From Actinomycetes bacterium (GTDB taxonomy: Bacteria; Actinomycetota; Acidimicrobiia; Acidimicrobiales; Palsa-688), in NCBI GenBank assembly GCA_021816565.1, contig JAKAXN010000203.1, positions 1-7,936 of the forward strand: a stretch of DNA of 7,936 nucleotides. The letters are read 5' to 3'. The number at the start of each line of letters is the position of its first letter. The first letter of the stretch is position 1. This document shows, piece after piece, positions 1 to 6,064 of this stretch. The notes under the pieces are model-generated. The model saw only the letters and a program-made list of their open reading frames with translations, was not told the DNA's origin and made no database searches. The translations under genes and the position numbers were made by a program.

Positions 1-1282
1 AGCGGACGTACACACCGCGGCGGGCGTCGGTCCCGGCCGGTATCCAGTACAGCCGGAACAACCCCATGACGTGGTCGACGCGCAGCCCGGATCCGTGGGC
101 CATGCCGGCCCGGAGGGCCTCTATCCACGGCTCGTAGCCGCCGGTCCTCAGCTTCCACGGGTCGAAGGGGGGCAGGCCCCAGTCCTGACCCAGGGTGTTG
201 AACTCATCGGGAGGGGCGCCCACCGTCATGCCCTCGGCGAAGCTGTCCTGCCAGATCCACGAGTCCGGTCCGCTGGGATCCACCCCCACCGCCAGGTCCG
301 CCACCACACCCAGCTCCGCCCCTGCGGCGGCGGCCTGGCCGTCCAGCACCCATTGCAGCCAGGCGTGGTAGTCCACGCGGGCGGATCCCTCGCGGGAGCG
401 GGCGAAGCGCTCGACGCCCGGCCCGGACGGGTGGCGCACCTCTTCAGGCCAGTCCCGCCAGGCCGTCCCGTGCTGCTCGGCCAGGGCGCAGAAGGTGGCG
501 TAGAGGGCCAGCGGGCGGCCCCGGTCCCGCCGGTAGCGGTCCAGGTCCCGCCGGCCTTCGCGGCGACCGGAGAAGGCGGCGAAGAGCTTCTCGAGGGCCT
601 CGGACTTCAGGTCCCAGACCCGGTCGCGGTCGATGCGGCGCCGGCCGTTGAGGGACCGCCCGGCTGCAGCCAGGGCCTCGGTGCCGGGCATCTCCCGGGC
701 TCCCTCGAGCTCGTCCACGGCCAGGTAGAGGGGGTCGAGGAAGCAGCGGCTGCCCGGGTAGTACGGGCTGGGCTGCAGCGGCCGGGCCGGGTTGGGGGCG
801 TGCAGCGGGTTGACCAGGGTGAACCCGGCTCCCATCCGGGCGCCCCACCGGCCGAGCTCGCGCAGGTCGGAGAGATCCCCGATGCCCCAGCTGCGCCGCG
901 ACCGGGTGGCGTACAGCTGCGCGGCGAATCCCCACTGGCGCCGGTCGGGACGGGGCACCCGGCCCGGGCTGACGATGAGCGGTTGGGCCGGGCCGCCGAC
1001 CGGTTCGAAGGTGTGGTAGCCAGGCGGTATCCCGGCCGGCAGGCCGCCGGCTGTGCCGACCTCGCCTCCGTCCTCCAGGCGGACCCGGCCGGGGCCGAGG
1101 TCCGGCAGGGGGTGGTCGGTGCGCACGGTGACCGCCCGCGGGGGCGGCGGGTCGCCGGGGCCGGCGCCCATGGCGTCCAGCACCGCCCCGACGGTGTCCT
1201 CGTCGGCGGGGTGCCACGTCCCGGCCACGTCGTGGAAGCCGGGGTCTACACCCCACCGGCCGGGGTCTGGCCCTACGGTCAT
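1..1282 (-). CDS. malQ: 4-alpha-glucanotransferase (amylomaltase, GH77), N-terminal 427 residues; C-terminus beyond left edge
   Basis: Cytosolic enzyme that moves alpha-1,4-glucan segments between maltodextrins in glycogen/maltodextrin metabolism. It is read from an ATG at 1282 on the minus strand, and the frame stays open to the window edge. An N-terminal region (about residues 1-110, ending near IPPGYH at 86-91) precedes the GH77 barrel. Visible family motifs are WGIGD (132-136), SPYYPGSR (172-179), a DLAVGVDPSGPDSW block (329-342), GAPPDEFN..GQDWGLPPF (355-373) and RVDHVMG (401-407). D403 in the last motif matches the catalytic nucleophile Asp of GH77. The acid/base Glu and stabilising Asp should lie beyond the edge. 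Actinobacterial MalQ proteins with this extra N-terminal part are about 700 residues, so roughly 60% is present. The gene is divergent from the DUF72 gene with a 23-bp gap. It has no clear Shine-Dalgarno, and a weak TACGCG element lies 6 nt before the ATG, so it may be leaderless. Function is very likely from the motifs; the start is probable. Confidence 0.95.
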   Translation of the reverse strand, partial: MTVGPDPGRWGVDPGFHDVAGTWHPADEDTVGAVLDAMGAGPGDPPPPRAVTVRTDHPLPDLGPGRVRLEDGGEVGTAGGLPAGIPPGYHTFEPVGGPAQPLIVSPGRVPRPDRRQWGFAAQLYATRSRRSWGIGDLSDLRELGRWGARMGAGFTLVNPLHAPNPARPLQPSPYYPGSRCFLDPLYLAVDELEGAREMPGTEALAAAGRSLNGRRRIDRDRVWDLKSEALEKLFAAFSGRREGRRDLDRYRRDRGRPLALYATFCALAEQHGTAWRDWPEEVRHPSGPGVERFARSREGSARVDYHAWLQWVLDGQAAAAGAELGVVADLAVGVDPSGPDSWIWQDSFAEGMTVGAPPDEFNTLGQDWGLPPFDPWKLRTGGYEPWIEALRAGMAHGSGLRVDHVMGLFRLYWIPAGTDARRGVYVR

Positions 1283-1288
1283 AGCTGG

Positions 1289-1294
1289 CGCGTA
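1289..1294 (-). promoter_or_regulatory. possible weak -10 element (TACGCG) for malQ
   Basis: On the minus strand TACGCG ends 6 nt before the malQ ATG, the same geometry as the stronger TANNNT elements elsewhere in the window. The last base is G rather than T, so this is a weak match. It shares the bases TA (1293-1294) with the opposite-strand -10 of the DUF72 gene. Confidence 0.35.
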
Positions 1295-1298
1295 CCCT
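1293..1298 (+). promoter_or_regulatory. -10 element (TACCCT) for the DUF72 gene, leaderless type
   Basis: TACCCT fits the actinobacterial TANNNT -10 consensus. It is followed by 7 nt (TGTCGTC) and then the GTG start codon at 1306, so transcription would begin at or next to the start codon. There is no Shine-Dalgarno and no recognisable -35. The -35 position would lie inside malQ. Confidence 0.6.
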
Positions 1299-1305
1299 TG
1301 TCGTC

Positions 1306-2256
1306 GTGGTGCGGACTGAGCAGGTCGAAGAGGAAGACCGCGCCACCGTGGACGGCGAGGGCGGCCGGGTGCTGTTCGGCACCACTTCCTGGGCCGATCG
1401 GGGTCTGGTTCAAGCAGGAACGTTCTACCCCCGCAAGACCATGACGGCACGGGACCGGCTGGGCTTCTACGCCAGCCGGTTCCCCCTCACCGAGGTGGCG
1501 ACCACCTACCGGTTCCCCCCCACCCCGGCGCTGGCCGAGCAGTGGGTGGAGCGCACGCCCCCCGGTTTCGTGTTCGACATCCGGGCCTGGTCGCTGCTCA
1601 CCGGGGCCCCCACCCTGCCCGACTCGCTGTGGCCCGACCTGCAGGACTCGGTCCCGGTCCAGCACCGGGAGCGGCGGCGTCTGTACCCGGGCCACCTGCC
1701 CGGCGAGGCGCTCGACGAGTGCTGGGCCCGCTTCACCCACGCTCTGCGGCCGTTGCAGCGGGCGGGCCGCCTCGGGGTGGTGATCTTCCAGTACCCGGGA
1801 TGGTTCACCCCGCGCCCCGAGGCGTGGGCGGAGCTGGCGCTGCTCTCCCGGCGCATGGAGGGATTCAGGGTGGCGGTCGAGTTCCGCAGCCCCAAGTGGC
1901 TGGCCGGCGACGACTGCGAGCCGGTGCTCGAGTGGCTGGAGAGCCACGGGTTGGCCTACGTCTGTGTGGACGGCCCCGGTGAGGGCCCCCGGGCCGGATC
2001 GGCGATGGTGGCCTCCACCGCCGACGTGGCGGTGGTCCGCTTCATCGGCCGGAGGTGCGTGGACGGAGAGCCGTGGACGGCTCCGTACCGCTACCGCACC
2101 CACGAGCTGGGTGGATGGGTACCGCGGATCAGGGCGCTGGCCGGGTCCTCCCCCGAGGTCCACGTGCTCCTCGACAACTGCTGGGGCTCCGACGCGGTCG
2201 ACAACGCCACCGAGCTGTGCCGTCTGGTACGCGGGGATCCCCCCGCCGGCGGCTGA
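1306..2256 (+). CDS. DUF72 (YecE-like) domain protein, 316 aa
   Basis: A member of the DUF72/YecE family, TIM-barrel proteins of unknown biochemical function. Features typical of the family, in order: FGTTSWADRG near the N-terminus (24-33), TFYP (39-42), a TEVATTYRF strand (62-70), AEQWVERTPPGFVFDIRAW (77-95), FQYPGWF (161-167), VAVEFRSPKWL (189-199), VVRFIGR (243-249), YRYRTHEL (261-268) and a C-terminal VHVLLDNCWGSDAVDNA segment (285-301). The usual VEVN.TFY is here TEVATTYRF, and the usual R.HGR is RFIGR, so this is a divergent member. The length is somewhat above the common 240-300 residues because of about 20 extra N-terminal residues. Start: GTG at 1306 is supported by a TACCCT -10 element 7 nt upstream; a second GTG follows directly at 1309. 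It is divergent from malQ and convergent with the SnoaL-like gene. The true role is unknown. Confidence 0.92.
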   Translation: MVRTEQVEEEDRATVDGEGGRVLFGTTSWADRGLVQAGTFYPRKTMTARDRLGFYASRFPLTEVATTYRFPPTPALAEQWVERTPPGFVFDIRAWSLLTGAPTLPDSLWPDLQDSVPVQHRERRRLYPGHLPGEALDECWARFTHALRPLQRAGRLGVVIFQYPGWFTPRPEAWAELALLSRRMEGFRVAVEFRSPKWLAGDDCEPVLEWLESHGLAYVCVDGPGEGPRAGSAMVASTADVAVVRFIGRRCVDGEPWTAPYRYRTHELGGWVPRIRALAGSSPEVHVLLDNCWGSDAVDNATELCRLVRGDPPAGG

Positions 2257-2297
2257 CCGGCGCACGGGACCAGGTGGCCGCCCGGCGCAGGGACCGG
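2257..2297. repeat. imperfect direct repeat filling the convergent DUF72/SnoaL-like gap
   Basis: CCGGCGCACGGGACC (2257-2271) recurs as CCGGCGCAGGGACC (2282-2295) with a single-base deletion, at a 25-bp period. The two copies occupy most of the 41 bp between the two stop codons. No hairpin followed by a T-run is visible, so no intrinsic terminator is called here. Confidence 0.5.
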
Positions 2298-2696
2298 TCA
2301 GGGCTGGTCGGTCTGGTGGGCGCTGACCTGCACCACGGACCCGTGGTGGCACACCATCCTCCACCCGTCGGCGTGGCGGGTGAAGATGTTGATGGTCGAG
2401 ACGGTCACGCCGCCCTGGTCCCCCAGGAGGTTCTCGTCGAGCGACACCCAGGCCGCCTCTCCGGCCACCGTCGCCCGCTCCCTGGTCAACACGAACTGGA
2501 TCTGCTGGCCGCTCTGGAACAGGGCGAAGAACGACGCGGCCACGGCTCCCCATCCCTCCAGGGTGGCCCAGCCCGGATGGGTGCAGACGGCCCGGTCCGA
2601 GCGCTCCCACACGTCGGACATGGAGTCGAGATCACGGGCCTCGAAGGCCTCGTAGTACCGCCGGTTGGCGGCCAGGACATCCTCGCTCGGCGACAC
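2298..2696 (-). CDS. SnoaL/NTF2-like (DUF4440-type) protein, 132 aa
   Basis: A small single-domain protein of the NTF2-like cone fold. These are small-ligand enzymes or binding proteins; the particular substrate cannot be read from sequence. Residues 3-31 form the usual opening helices (EDVLAANRRYYEAFEARDLDSM), then a W...D..VCTHPGW segment (30-43), a helix with FFALFQSG (56-63), and alternating strands ending in INIFTRHADGWRMVCHHGS (102-120). The C-terminal pattern of a charged turn, GWR and a histidine pair is standard for the family. Start: GTG at 2696, preceded by AGGAG (2702-2706) with a 5-nt spacer. The frame stays open upstream to 2948, but that extension is Pro/Arg/Gly-rich, translates a repeat-rich GC spacer and lacks the fold, so I exclude it. 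It is transcribed away from the hydrolase gene and toward the DUF72 gene. The family is confident; the function is unknown. Confidence 0.88.
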   Translation of the reverse strand: MSPSEDVLAANRRYYEAFEARDLDSMSDVWERSDRAVCTHPGWATLEGWGAVAASFFALFQSGQQIQFVLTRERATVAGEAAWVSLDENLLGDQGGVTVSTINIFTRHADGWRMVCHHGSVVQVSAHQTDQP

Positions 2697-2701
2697 CGTG
2701 G

Positions 2702-2706
2702 CTCCT
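2702..2706 (-). promoter_or_regulatory. ribosome binding site (AGGAG) deciding the SnoaL-like start
   Basis: AGGAG on the minus strand sits 5 nt before GTG 2696. It is the reason for choosing this start over the much longer upstream-open frame. Confidence 0.65.
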
Positions 2707-2971
2707 ATCGCGACCGGCGCCGGCGGCAGTCCGGCCCGGCGACCGGTCGGCGGCGGACGCGGGGTCGGGGGCCGACGGCAGCGGCCTGCGGGAGTACGGC
2801 GGCGGCCCGGGGGCCGACGGCCCCCCTCACTGCGGCGACGGAGCCGGGGCCCGGGAAGCGGGGCGGTTCTCTCAGCACCGGGTGAAGCTACCCCCTGGAC
2901 CGCCTTCCCGTACCGGACCCGGTGCCCGCCGCTTCGCTCCGGTCGCATCGCGGCGACGGGGCCGCATCGTC

Positions 2972-2977
2972 TACGGT
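2972..2977 (+). promoter_or_regulatory. -10 element (TACGGT) for the alpha/beta hydrolase, leaderless type
   Basis: TACGGT matches TANNNT and is followed by exactly 6 nt (CGGGTC) before ATG 2984. No Shine-Dalgarno is present. This supports ATG 2984 over the upstream in-frame GTG at 2882. Confidence 0.65.
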
Positions 2978-2983
2978 CGGGTC

Positions 2984-3913
2984 ATGGCTGGAGCGGAGAG
3001 CCGGCGGGTCACCGGGGCCGGCGGCGTCCCCATAGCGGTCCACCGGCTGGGAGGCGGCGGCGCCGCAGGCGACGGTCCACCGGTGATCGTGGTTCACGCA
3101 ACCGGCTTCCACGGCCGCTGCTACAGCCGCATGGCGCAGTCGCTGACGGGGCGGTTCACCGTCTGGGCCGTCGACCAGCGGGGCCACGGGGCGTCGGGCA
3201 AGGCCCCCGACGGCCGCTACGACGACTGGAACCGCTTCGGCGAGGACCTGCTCCACGTGATCGACGCCCTGGAGCCGGGGGCGCCCTGGGGCGGGTTCGG
3301 CCACTCGCTGGGCGGCGCCGTGGTGCTGACAGCCGAGGCGCTACGGCCCGGGACCTTCTCCTCCCTCTGCTGCTACGAGCCGGTCGTCTTCCCACCCGAC
3401 TGGCTCCCACCGAGCGGGGAGCCGGCCCACAGCGGTTCGCACCCGGTCCCGCTGGCGGTGCTGGCCCGCAAGCGGCGCCCGTCGTTCGCGTCCCGGCGGG
3501 CGGCCCTCGACAACTACCGCTCCAAGCCCCCGTTCGCGGCGTTCGACCCGGCCGCCCTCGAGGACTACGTCGAGGGCGGCTTCGTGGACACCCCGGACGG
3601 GACGGTGACACTGGCCTGCGCCCGGGAGGACGAAGCGGCGGTGTTCGAGTCGGCCCCGGCCAGCCGGACCTGGGATCTCCTGGCGGATGTCCGACCCCCG
3701 GTGGCCGTGCTGGCCGGCGGTGACCAGGCCGATCCGGTGGGCCGGGTGGCCGACCCGGTGGCGCGCCGCCTGCCCCGGGGGGGCCTGCAGCGCTTCGCCT
3801 CCCTTGACCACTTCGGCCCCATGACCGGGCCCGACCAGGTCGGCGCCGTGGTCGCCGTGGCCCTGGGGGCCGACCCGGACCGGTCCACCATCGGCGTCAC
3901 ATCCCCTGGTTAG
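2984..3913 (+). CDS. alpha/beta-fold hydrolase, 309 aa
   Basis: A probable soluble esterase- or lipase-like hydrolase. The oxyanion-hole segment VVHATGFHGR (36-45) precedes DQRGHGASG (64-72). The nucleophile elbow GHSLGG (106-111) gives S108. The candidate acid is D247 (or D250) in LAGGDQAD, and the catalytic histidine is H276 in LDHFGPM. The triad order Ser-Asp-His and the length are normal for the family. A lid-like insertion lies at about 134-195 (rich in Pro, Arg and Ser). There is no signal peptide, so it is probably cytosolic. Start: ATG 2984, 6 nt behind a TACGGT -10 element; upstream in-frame codons translate as Pro/Arg-rich spacer. It heads a same-strand run: the next gene starts 12 bp after the stop, and its own -10 overlaps this stop codon. 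Substrate unknown. Confidence 0.93.
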   Translation: MAGAESRRVTGAGGVPIAVHRLGGGGAAGDGPPVIVVHATGFHGRCYSRMAQSLTGRFTVWAVDQRGHGASGKAPDGRYDDWNRFGEDLLHVIDALEPGAPWGGFGHSLGGAVVLTAEALRPGTFSSLCCYEPVVFPPDWLPPSGEPAHSGSHPVPLAVLARKRRPSFASRRAALDNYRSKPPFAAFDPAALEDYVEGGFVDTPDGTVTLACAREDEAAVFESAPASRTWDLLADVRPPVAVLAGGDQADPVGRVADPVARRLPRGGLQRFASLDHFGPMTGPDQVGAVVAVALGADPDRSTIGVTSPG

Positions 3914-3916
3914 CCT
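3911..3916 (+). promoter_or_regulatory. possible -10 element (TAGCCT) before the PD-(D/E)XK gene
   Basis: TAGCCT matches TANNNT and lies 9 nt before ATG 3926, giving a 5' leader of at most about 3 nt. Its first three bases are also the TAG stop codon of the upstream hydrolase. An internal promoter is plausible, but read-through from the hydrolase promoter is equally possible. Confidence 0.45.
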
Positions 3917-3925
3917 CTGATCCCG

Positions 3926-4771
3926 ATGTCTCTGCCTCTCCCGGGCTCGCTGTCCCCCTCGAAGATCTCATCGTTCAAGGACTGCGCTCTGGCCTTCCGG
4001 CTGTCGGTGATCGACCGCCTCCCGGAGCCGCCCTCCCCCCACGCGGCCAAGGGCACCCTGGTGCACCGGGCCCTGGAGCTGCTGATGTGGGAGGAGGAGC
4101 CGGCGAAGCGGACCCCGGAGGCGGCCCGGGCCAAGCTCGAGCGGGCGGTCCCGGAGATCCTCGACGGTGAGGAGTACGCGGATCTGAGCCTCGGCGCCGC
4201 CGAGCGGGAGGATTTCGTCGCCGACGCCGCCACCCTGGTGGAGAACTACTTCCGGCTCGAGGACCCCTCGGCGGTGCGGGTCATCGGCACCGAGCTGCGC
4301 ATGTCGGTCATGCTCGGGAGTCTCAAGCTGTCGGGGATCATCGACCGGCTGGAGCTCGACGACGACGGCGAGCTGGTCGTCACCGACTACAAGACCGGGC
4401 GGGCTCCCCACGCGGCCTACGAGCAGTCCCGCCTGGGCGGCGTGCACTTCTACGCCTTCCTGTGCGAGCAGGTCCTCGGCCGGCGGCCGGCCCGGGTGCA
4501 GCTTCTGCACCTGAGGGAGCCCTTGACCATCTCCACCATCCCGTCGGACCAGTCGATCCGGGGCCTGCAGCAGCAGTCGACGGCCATCTGGAGCGCCATC
4601 GAGCAGGCCTGCCGGCGGGAGGATTTCCGACCGAAGCCGGGGCGGCTGTGCGATTACTGTTCCTACCATGAGTTCTGCCCGGCCGTAGGTGGTGACCTGG
4701 GCCGGCTGACCACCTCGGCGGCCCTCGACGCGACCCGCTCTGGGCTCCCCCCGACGGCCGTAGCCGTCTAG
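3926..4771 (+). CDS. RecB-family PD-(D/E)XK nuclease-domain protein with Cas4/AddB-like iron-sulfur cysteines, 281 aa
   Basis: A single-domain nuclease of the RecB/Cas4 (PDDEXK_1) group, expected to cut or resect DNA with Mg/Mn. It opens with LSPSKISSFKDCALAFRL (9-26), the usual N-terminal segment carrying the first cluster cysteine, C20. Motif I histidine is H47 in GTLVHRALE (43-51). E123 lies in GTELRMS. The metal ligands are D140 in GIIDRLE (137-143) and D154/K156 in VVTDYKTG (151-158). LGGVHFYAFL (170-179) matches the following conserved helix. C242, C245 and C251 in CDYCSYHEFC complete a four-cysteine set like the 4Fe-4S of AddB and Cas4. All catalytic residues are present. No helicase, cas gene or CRISPR array is nearby, so it is a stand-alone protein rather than an adaptation Cas4. 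The downstream PAP2 gene begins 27 bp after its stop. The family is confident; the cellular role is unknown (DNA repair is the likeliest). Confidence 0.94.
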   Translation: MSLPLPGSLSPSKISSFKDCALAFRLSVIDRLPEPPSPHAAKGTLVHRALELLMWEEEPAKRTPEAARAKLERAVPEILDGEEYADLSLGAAEREDFVADAATLVENYFRLEDPSAVRVIGTELRMSVMLGSLKLSGIIDRLELDDDGELVVTDYKTGRAPHAAYEQSRLGGVHFYAFLCEQVLGRRPARVQLLHLREPLTISTIPSDQSIRGLQQQSTAIWSAIEQACRREDFRPKPGRLCDYCSYHEFCPAVGGDLGRLTTSAALDATRSGLPPTAVAV

Positions 4772-4798
4772 CCCCCGCAGCTCCCCCTGGACGAGACG

Positions 4799-5425
4799 AT
4801 GACCCGCCGACCGGCCATACCCACCATCCCGATACCGACCGCCTTCGAGCCGTTCGACGACCTGGTCGACCGGTGGTTCGAAGCCCACCTGCGTCACCAC
4901 CGGACGGTGGACGCCGTCATGTACGGGGCCACCGCCGCCGGTGATCACGGCATCGTCTGGCTGGGCCTGGCCCTCCTGCAGGCCGGCCGCCGCCGGAGCG
5001 GATGGCAGCGGCCGCTGCTGCGGGCCGCCATCGGGCTCGGCGTGGAGTCCGCGGTGGTCAACGGTCCGGTGAAGTTCATGTTCCGCCGGACCCGGCCGGT
5101 GCATGACGGTCCGCGGCCGCTGCACCTGCGCACCCCCCGTACCAGCAGCTTCCCGAGCGGTCACGCCTGCGCCGCCTTCTTCGGAGCCGCCCTCCTGCGC
5201 GACGGCGACCCGCTGTGGCCGCTGTACTACGCCCTGGCCGTGGTGGTGGCCGCCAGCCGGATCCACGTCAAGATCCACCACGCCTCGGACGTGATCGGCG
5301 GCGTGACGGTCGGGATCCTGCTCGGCGAGCTGGCCCGGCGGATGGTGCCGGTCGAGCCGTTCGGCTCCCTCCCGGCGGCCGCCCCCGCCGGCCCGGAGGA
5401 ATGGGCCGAGCGACGTCGACGTTGA
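4799..5425 (+). CDS. PAP2-family (phosphatidic acid phosphatase type 2) membrane phosphatase, 208 aa
   Basis: An integral-membrane phosphatase of the PAP2/acid phosphatase superfamily, which removes phosphate from lipid or isoprenoid phosphates. All three signature motifs are intact: K-X6-RP as KFMFRRTRP (K92, R99, P100), PSGH at 119-122 (H122 as general acid), and SR-X5-H-X3-D (S153, R154, H160, D164; H160 would carry the phosphoenzyme). Hydrophobic segments at about 49-62, 73-88, 122-133, 139-152 and 164-178 suggest five or so membrane helices. The C-terminal tail (184-208) is Pro/Ala then Arg-rich. Start: ATG 4799; GACGAGACG upstream is a weak purine-rich RBS. Earlier starts would approach the upstream gene's stop. 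It is probably co-transcribed with the nuclease gene (27-bp gap) and the DsbA-like gene (7-bp gap). The substrate (phosphatidate, undecaprenyl diphosphate or another) cannot be told. Confidence 0.94.
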   Translation: MTRRPAIPTIPIPTAFEPFDDLVDRWFEAHLRHHRTVDAVMYGATAAGDHGIVWLGLALLQAGRRRSGWQRPLLRAAIGLGVESAVVNGPVKFMFRRTRPVHDGPRPLHLRTPRTSSFPSGHACAAFFGAALLRDGDPLWPLYYALAVVVAASRIHVKIHHASDVIGGVTVGILLGELARRMVPVEPFGSLPAAAPAGPEEWAERRRR

Positions 5426-5432
5426 ACCGGAC

Positions 5433-6035
5433 ATGAGCACCCGTTTCGGCCTTACCTGGGATTACCGCTGTCCGTTCGCCCGCATCGTGCACGAGCACGT
5501 CCTGACGGCCCTGGCCGGCGGTGCGGACTGGCAGGTCGACTTCAAGTCCTTCTCCCTCGACCAGACCCACGTCGAGGAGGGCCAGCCACCGGTGTGGGAC
5601 GAGCCCGAGCGCTACCCCGGCCTGTTGGCCAACCTGGCCGGAGTGGTGGTCCGGGACCGCTACCCGGAGCAGTTCCTCACGGCCCACGGGCGGTTCTTCT
5701 CGGCCCGCCACGACGACGCCCTGGACCTGCGGGACCGCGACGTGGTCATGAAGATCCTGGAGGAGTCCGACCTCGACGGCCGGGCCGTCCTGGCGGAGGT
5801 GGACTCCGGCTGGCCGCTGCAGGTCATGAAGCAGGAGCACACCACCGAGGTGGAGCAGCGGCAGGTCTTCGGCGTGCCGACCTTCATCGTCGGCGACAGT
5901 GCCGTGTTCGTCCGCTTGATGCGCCGGCCCGGCGGGGACAGCGAACTGGCCCGGCGGACCATCGAGAGGGTCGTGGACACCATCACGGGCTGGCCGGAGC
6001 TCAACGAGTTCAAGCACACCTCGATCTCCAACTGA
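5433..6035 (+). CDS. DsbA-family (thioredoxin-fold) oxidoreductase with a single active-site cysteine, 200 aa
   Basis: A thioredoxin-fold protein of the DsbA/FrnE/2-hydroxychromene-2-carboxylate isomerase group. The first strand and active-site loop read LTWDYRCPFARIVHEHV (7-23); C13 occupies the usual first-cysteine position, but the second position of the CXXC is alanine (A16). C13 is the only cysteine in the protein, so it cannot form an internal disulfide. The inserted helical domain spans about 45-140, followed by the thioredoxin-fold cis-proline loop FGVPTFIV (146-153, P149). There is no signal peptide, so it is cytosolic. A monothiol or glutathione/mycothiol S-transferase-like or isomerase chemistry is more likely than dithiol oxidation; that is inference. 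ATG 5433 follows the PAP2 stop by 7 bp without a clear Shine-Dalgarno, suggesting translational coupling. The fold is confident; the reaction is unknown. Confidence 0.9.
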   Translation: MSTRFGLTWDYRCPFARIVHEHVLTALAGGADWQVDFKSFSLDQTHVEEGQPPVWDEPERYPGLLANLAGVVVRDRYPEQFLTAHGRFFSARHDDALDLRDRDVVMKILEESDLDGRAVLAEVDSGWPLQVMKQEHTTEVEQRQVFGVPTFIVGDSAVFVRLMRRPGGDSELARRTIERVVDTITGWPELNEFKHTSISN

Positions 6036-6064
6036 GATCGAGAGCCGGCTGGCCGCTTCCTTCC

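Larger units (their letters stand above)
2697..2983. other. GC-rich divergent intergenic region with inverted repeats
   Basis: This 287-bp spacer lies between divergent starts and contains no credible gene: both strands are open, but only as low-complexity Pro/Arg/Gly translations. It holds a 10-bp palindrome CGACCGGTCG (2740-2749), an inverted repeat GTCGG-GGG-CCGAC (2764-2776), and a stem GGGGGCC-GAC-GGCCCCC (2809-2825). The 14-mer CGGGGGCCGACGGC occurs twice (2766-2779 and 2808-2821). The right end carries the hydrolase promoter. Whether the repeats are operators or only G/C bias is undecided. Confidence 0.5.

Noticed and set aside
71..1444. Long plus-strand open frame (457 codons) opposite malQ
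   Set aside because: It is low-complexity Gly/Ala/Val/Pro/Arg translation antisense to a gene with clear GH77 motifs, as is usual at this GC content.
1279..2610. 443-codon minus-strand open frame opposite the DUF72 gene
   Set aside because: No recognisable domain, Gly/Arg/Pro-rich, and it overlaps both the DUF72 gene and the SnoaL-like gene.
2697..2948. N-terminal extension of the SnoaL-like protein to 216 aa
   Set aside because: The added 84 residues are Pro/Arg-rich translation of a repeat-filled spacer; AGGAG before GTG 2696 and the domain boundary favour the short form.
2882..2983. N-terminal extension of the alpha/beta hydrolase from GTG 2882
   Set aside because: The extra 34 residues are Pro/Arg-rich, include the promoter sequence, and lack family similarity; ATG 2984 is placed 6 nt behind TACGGT.
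3926..4771. CRISPR-associated Cas4
   Set aside because: The fold and cysteines are Cas4-like, but no repeats, spacers or other cas genes are present in the window; AddB-type nucleases share the same features.
3968..5440. 490-codon minus-strand open frame opposite the nuclease and PAP2 genes
   Set aside because: It is antisense to two genes with intact catalytic motifs, and its composition is that of a GC shadow.
5594..6064. Upstream part of the plus-strand frame that contains the 86-aa protein
   Set aside because: It is the +2 shadow of the DsbA-like gene, rich in Arg/Gly/Pro, with no coding character.
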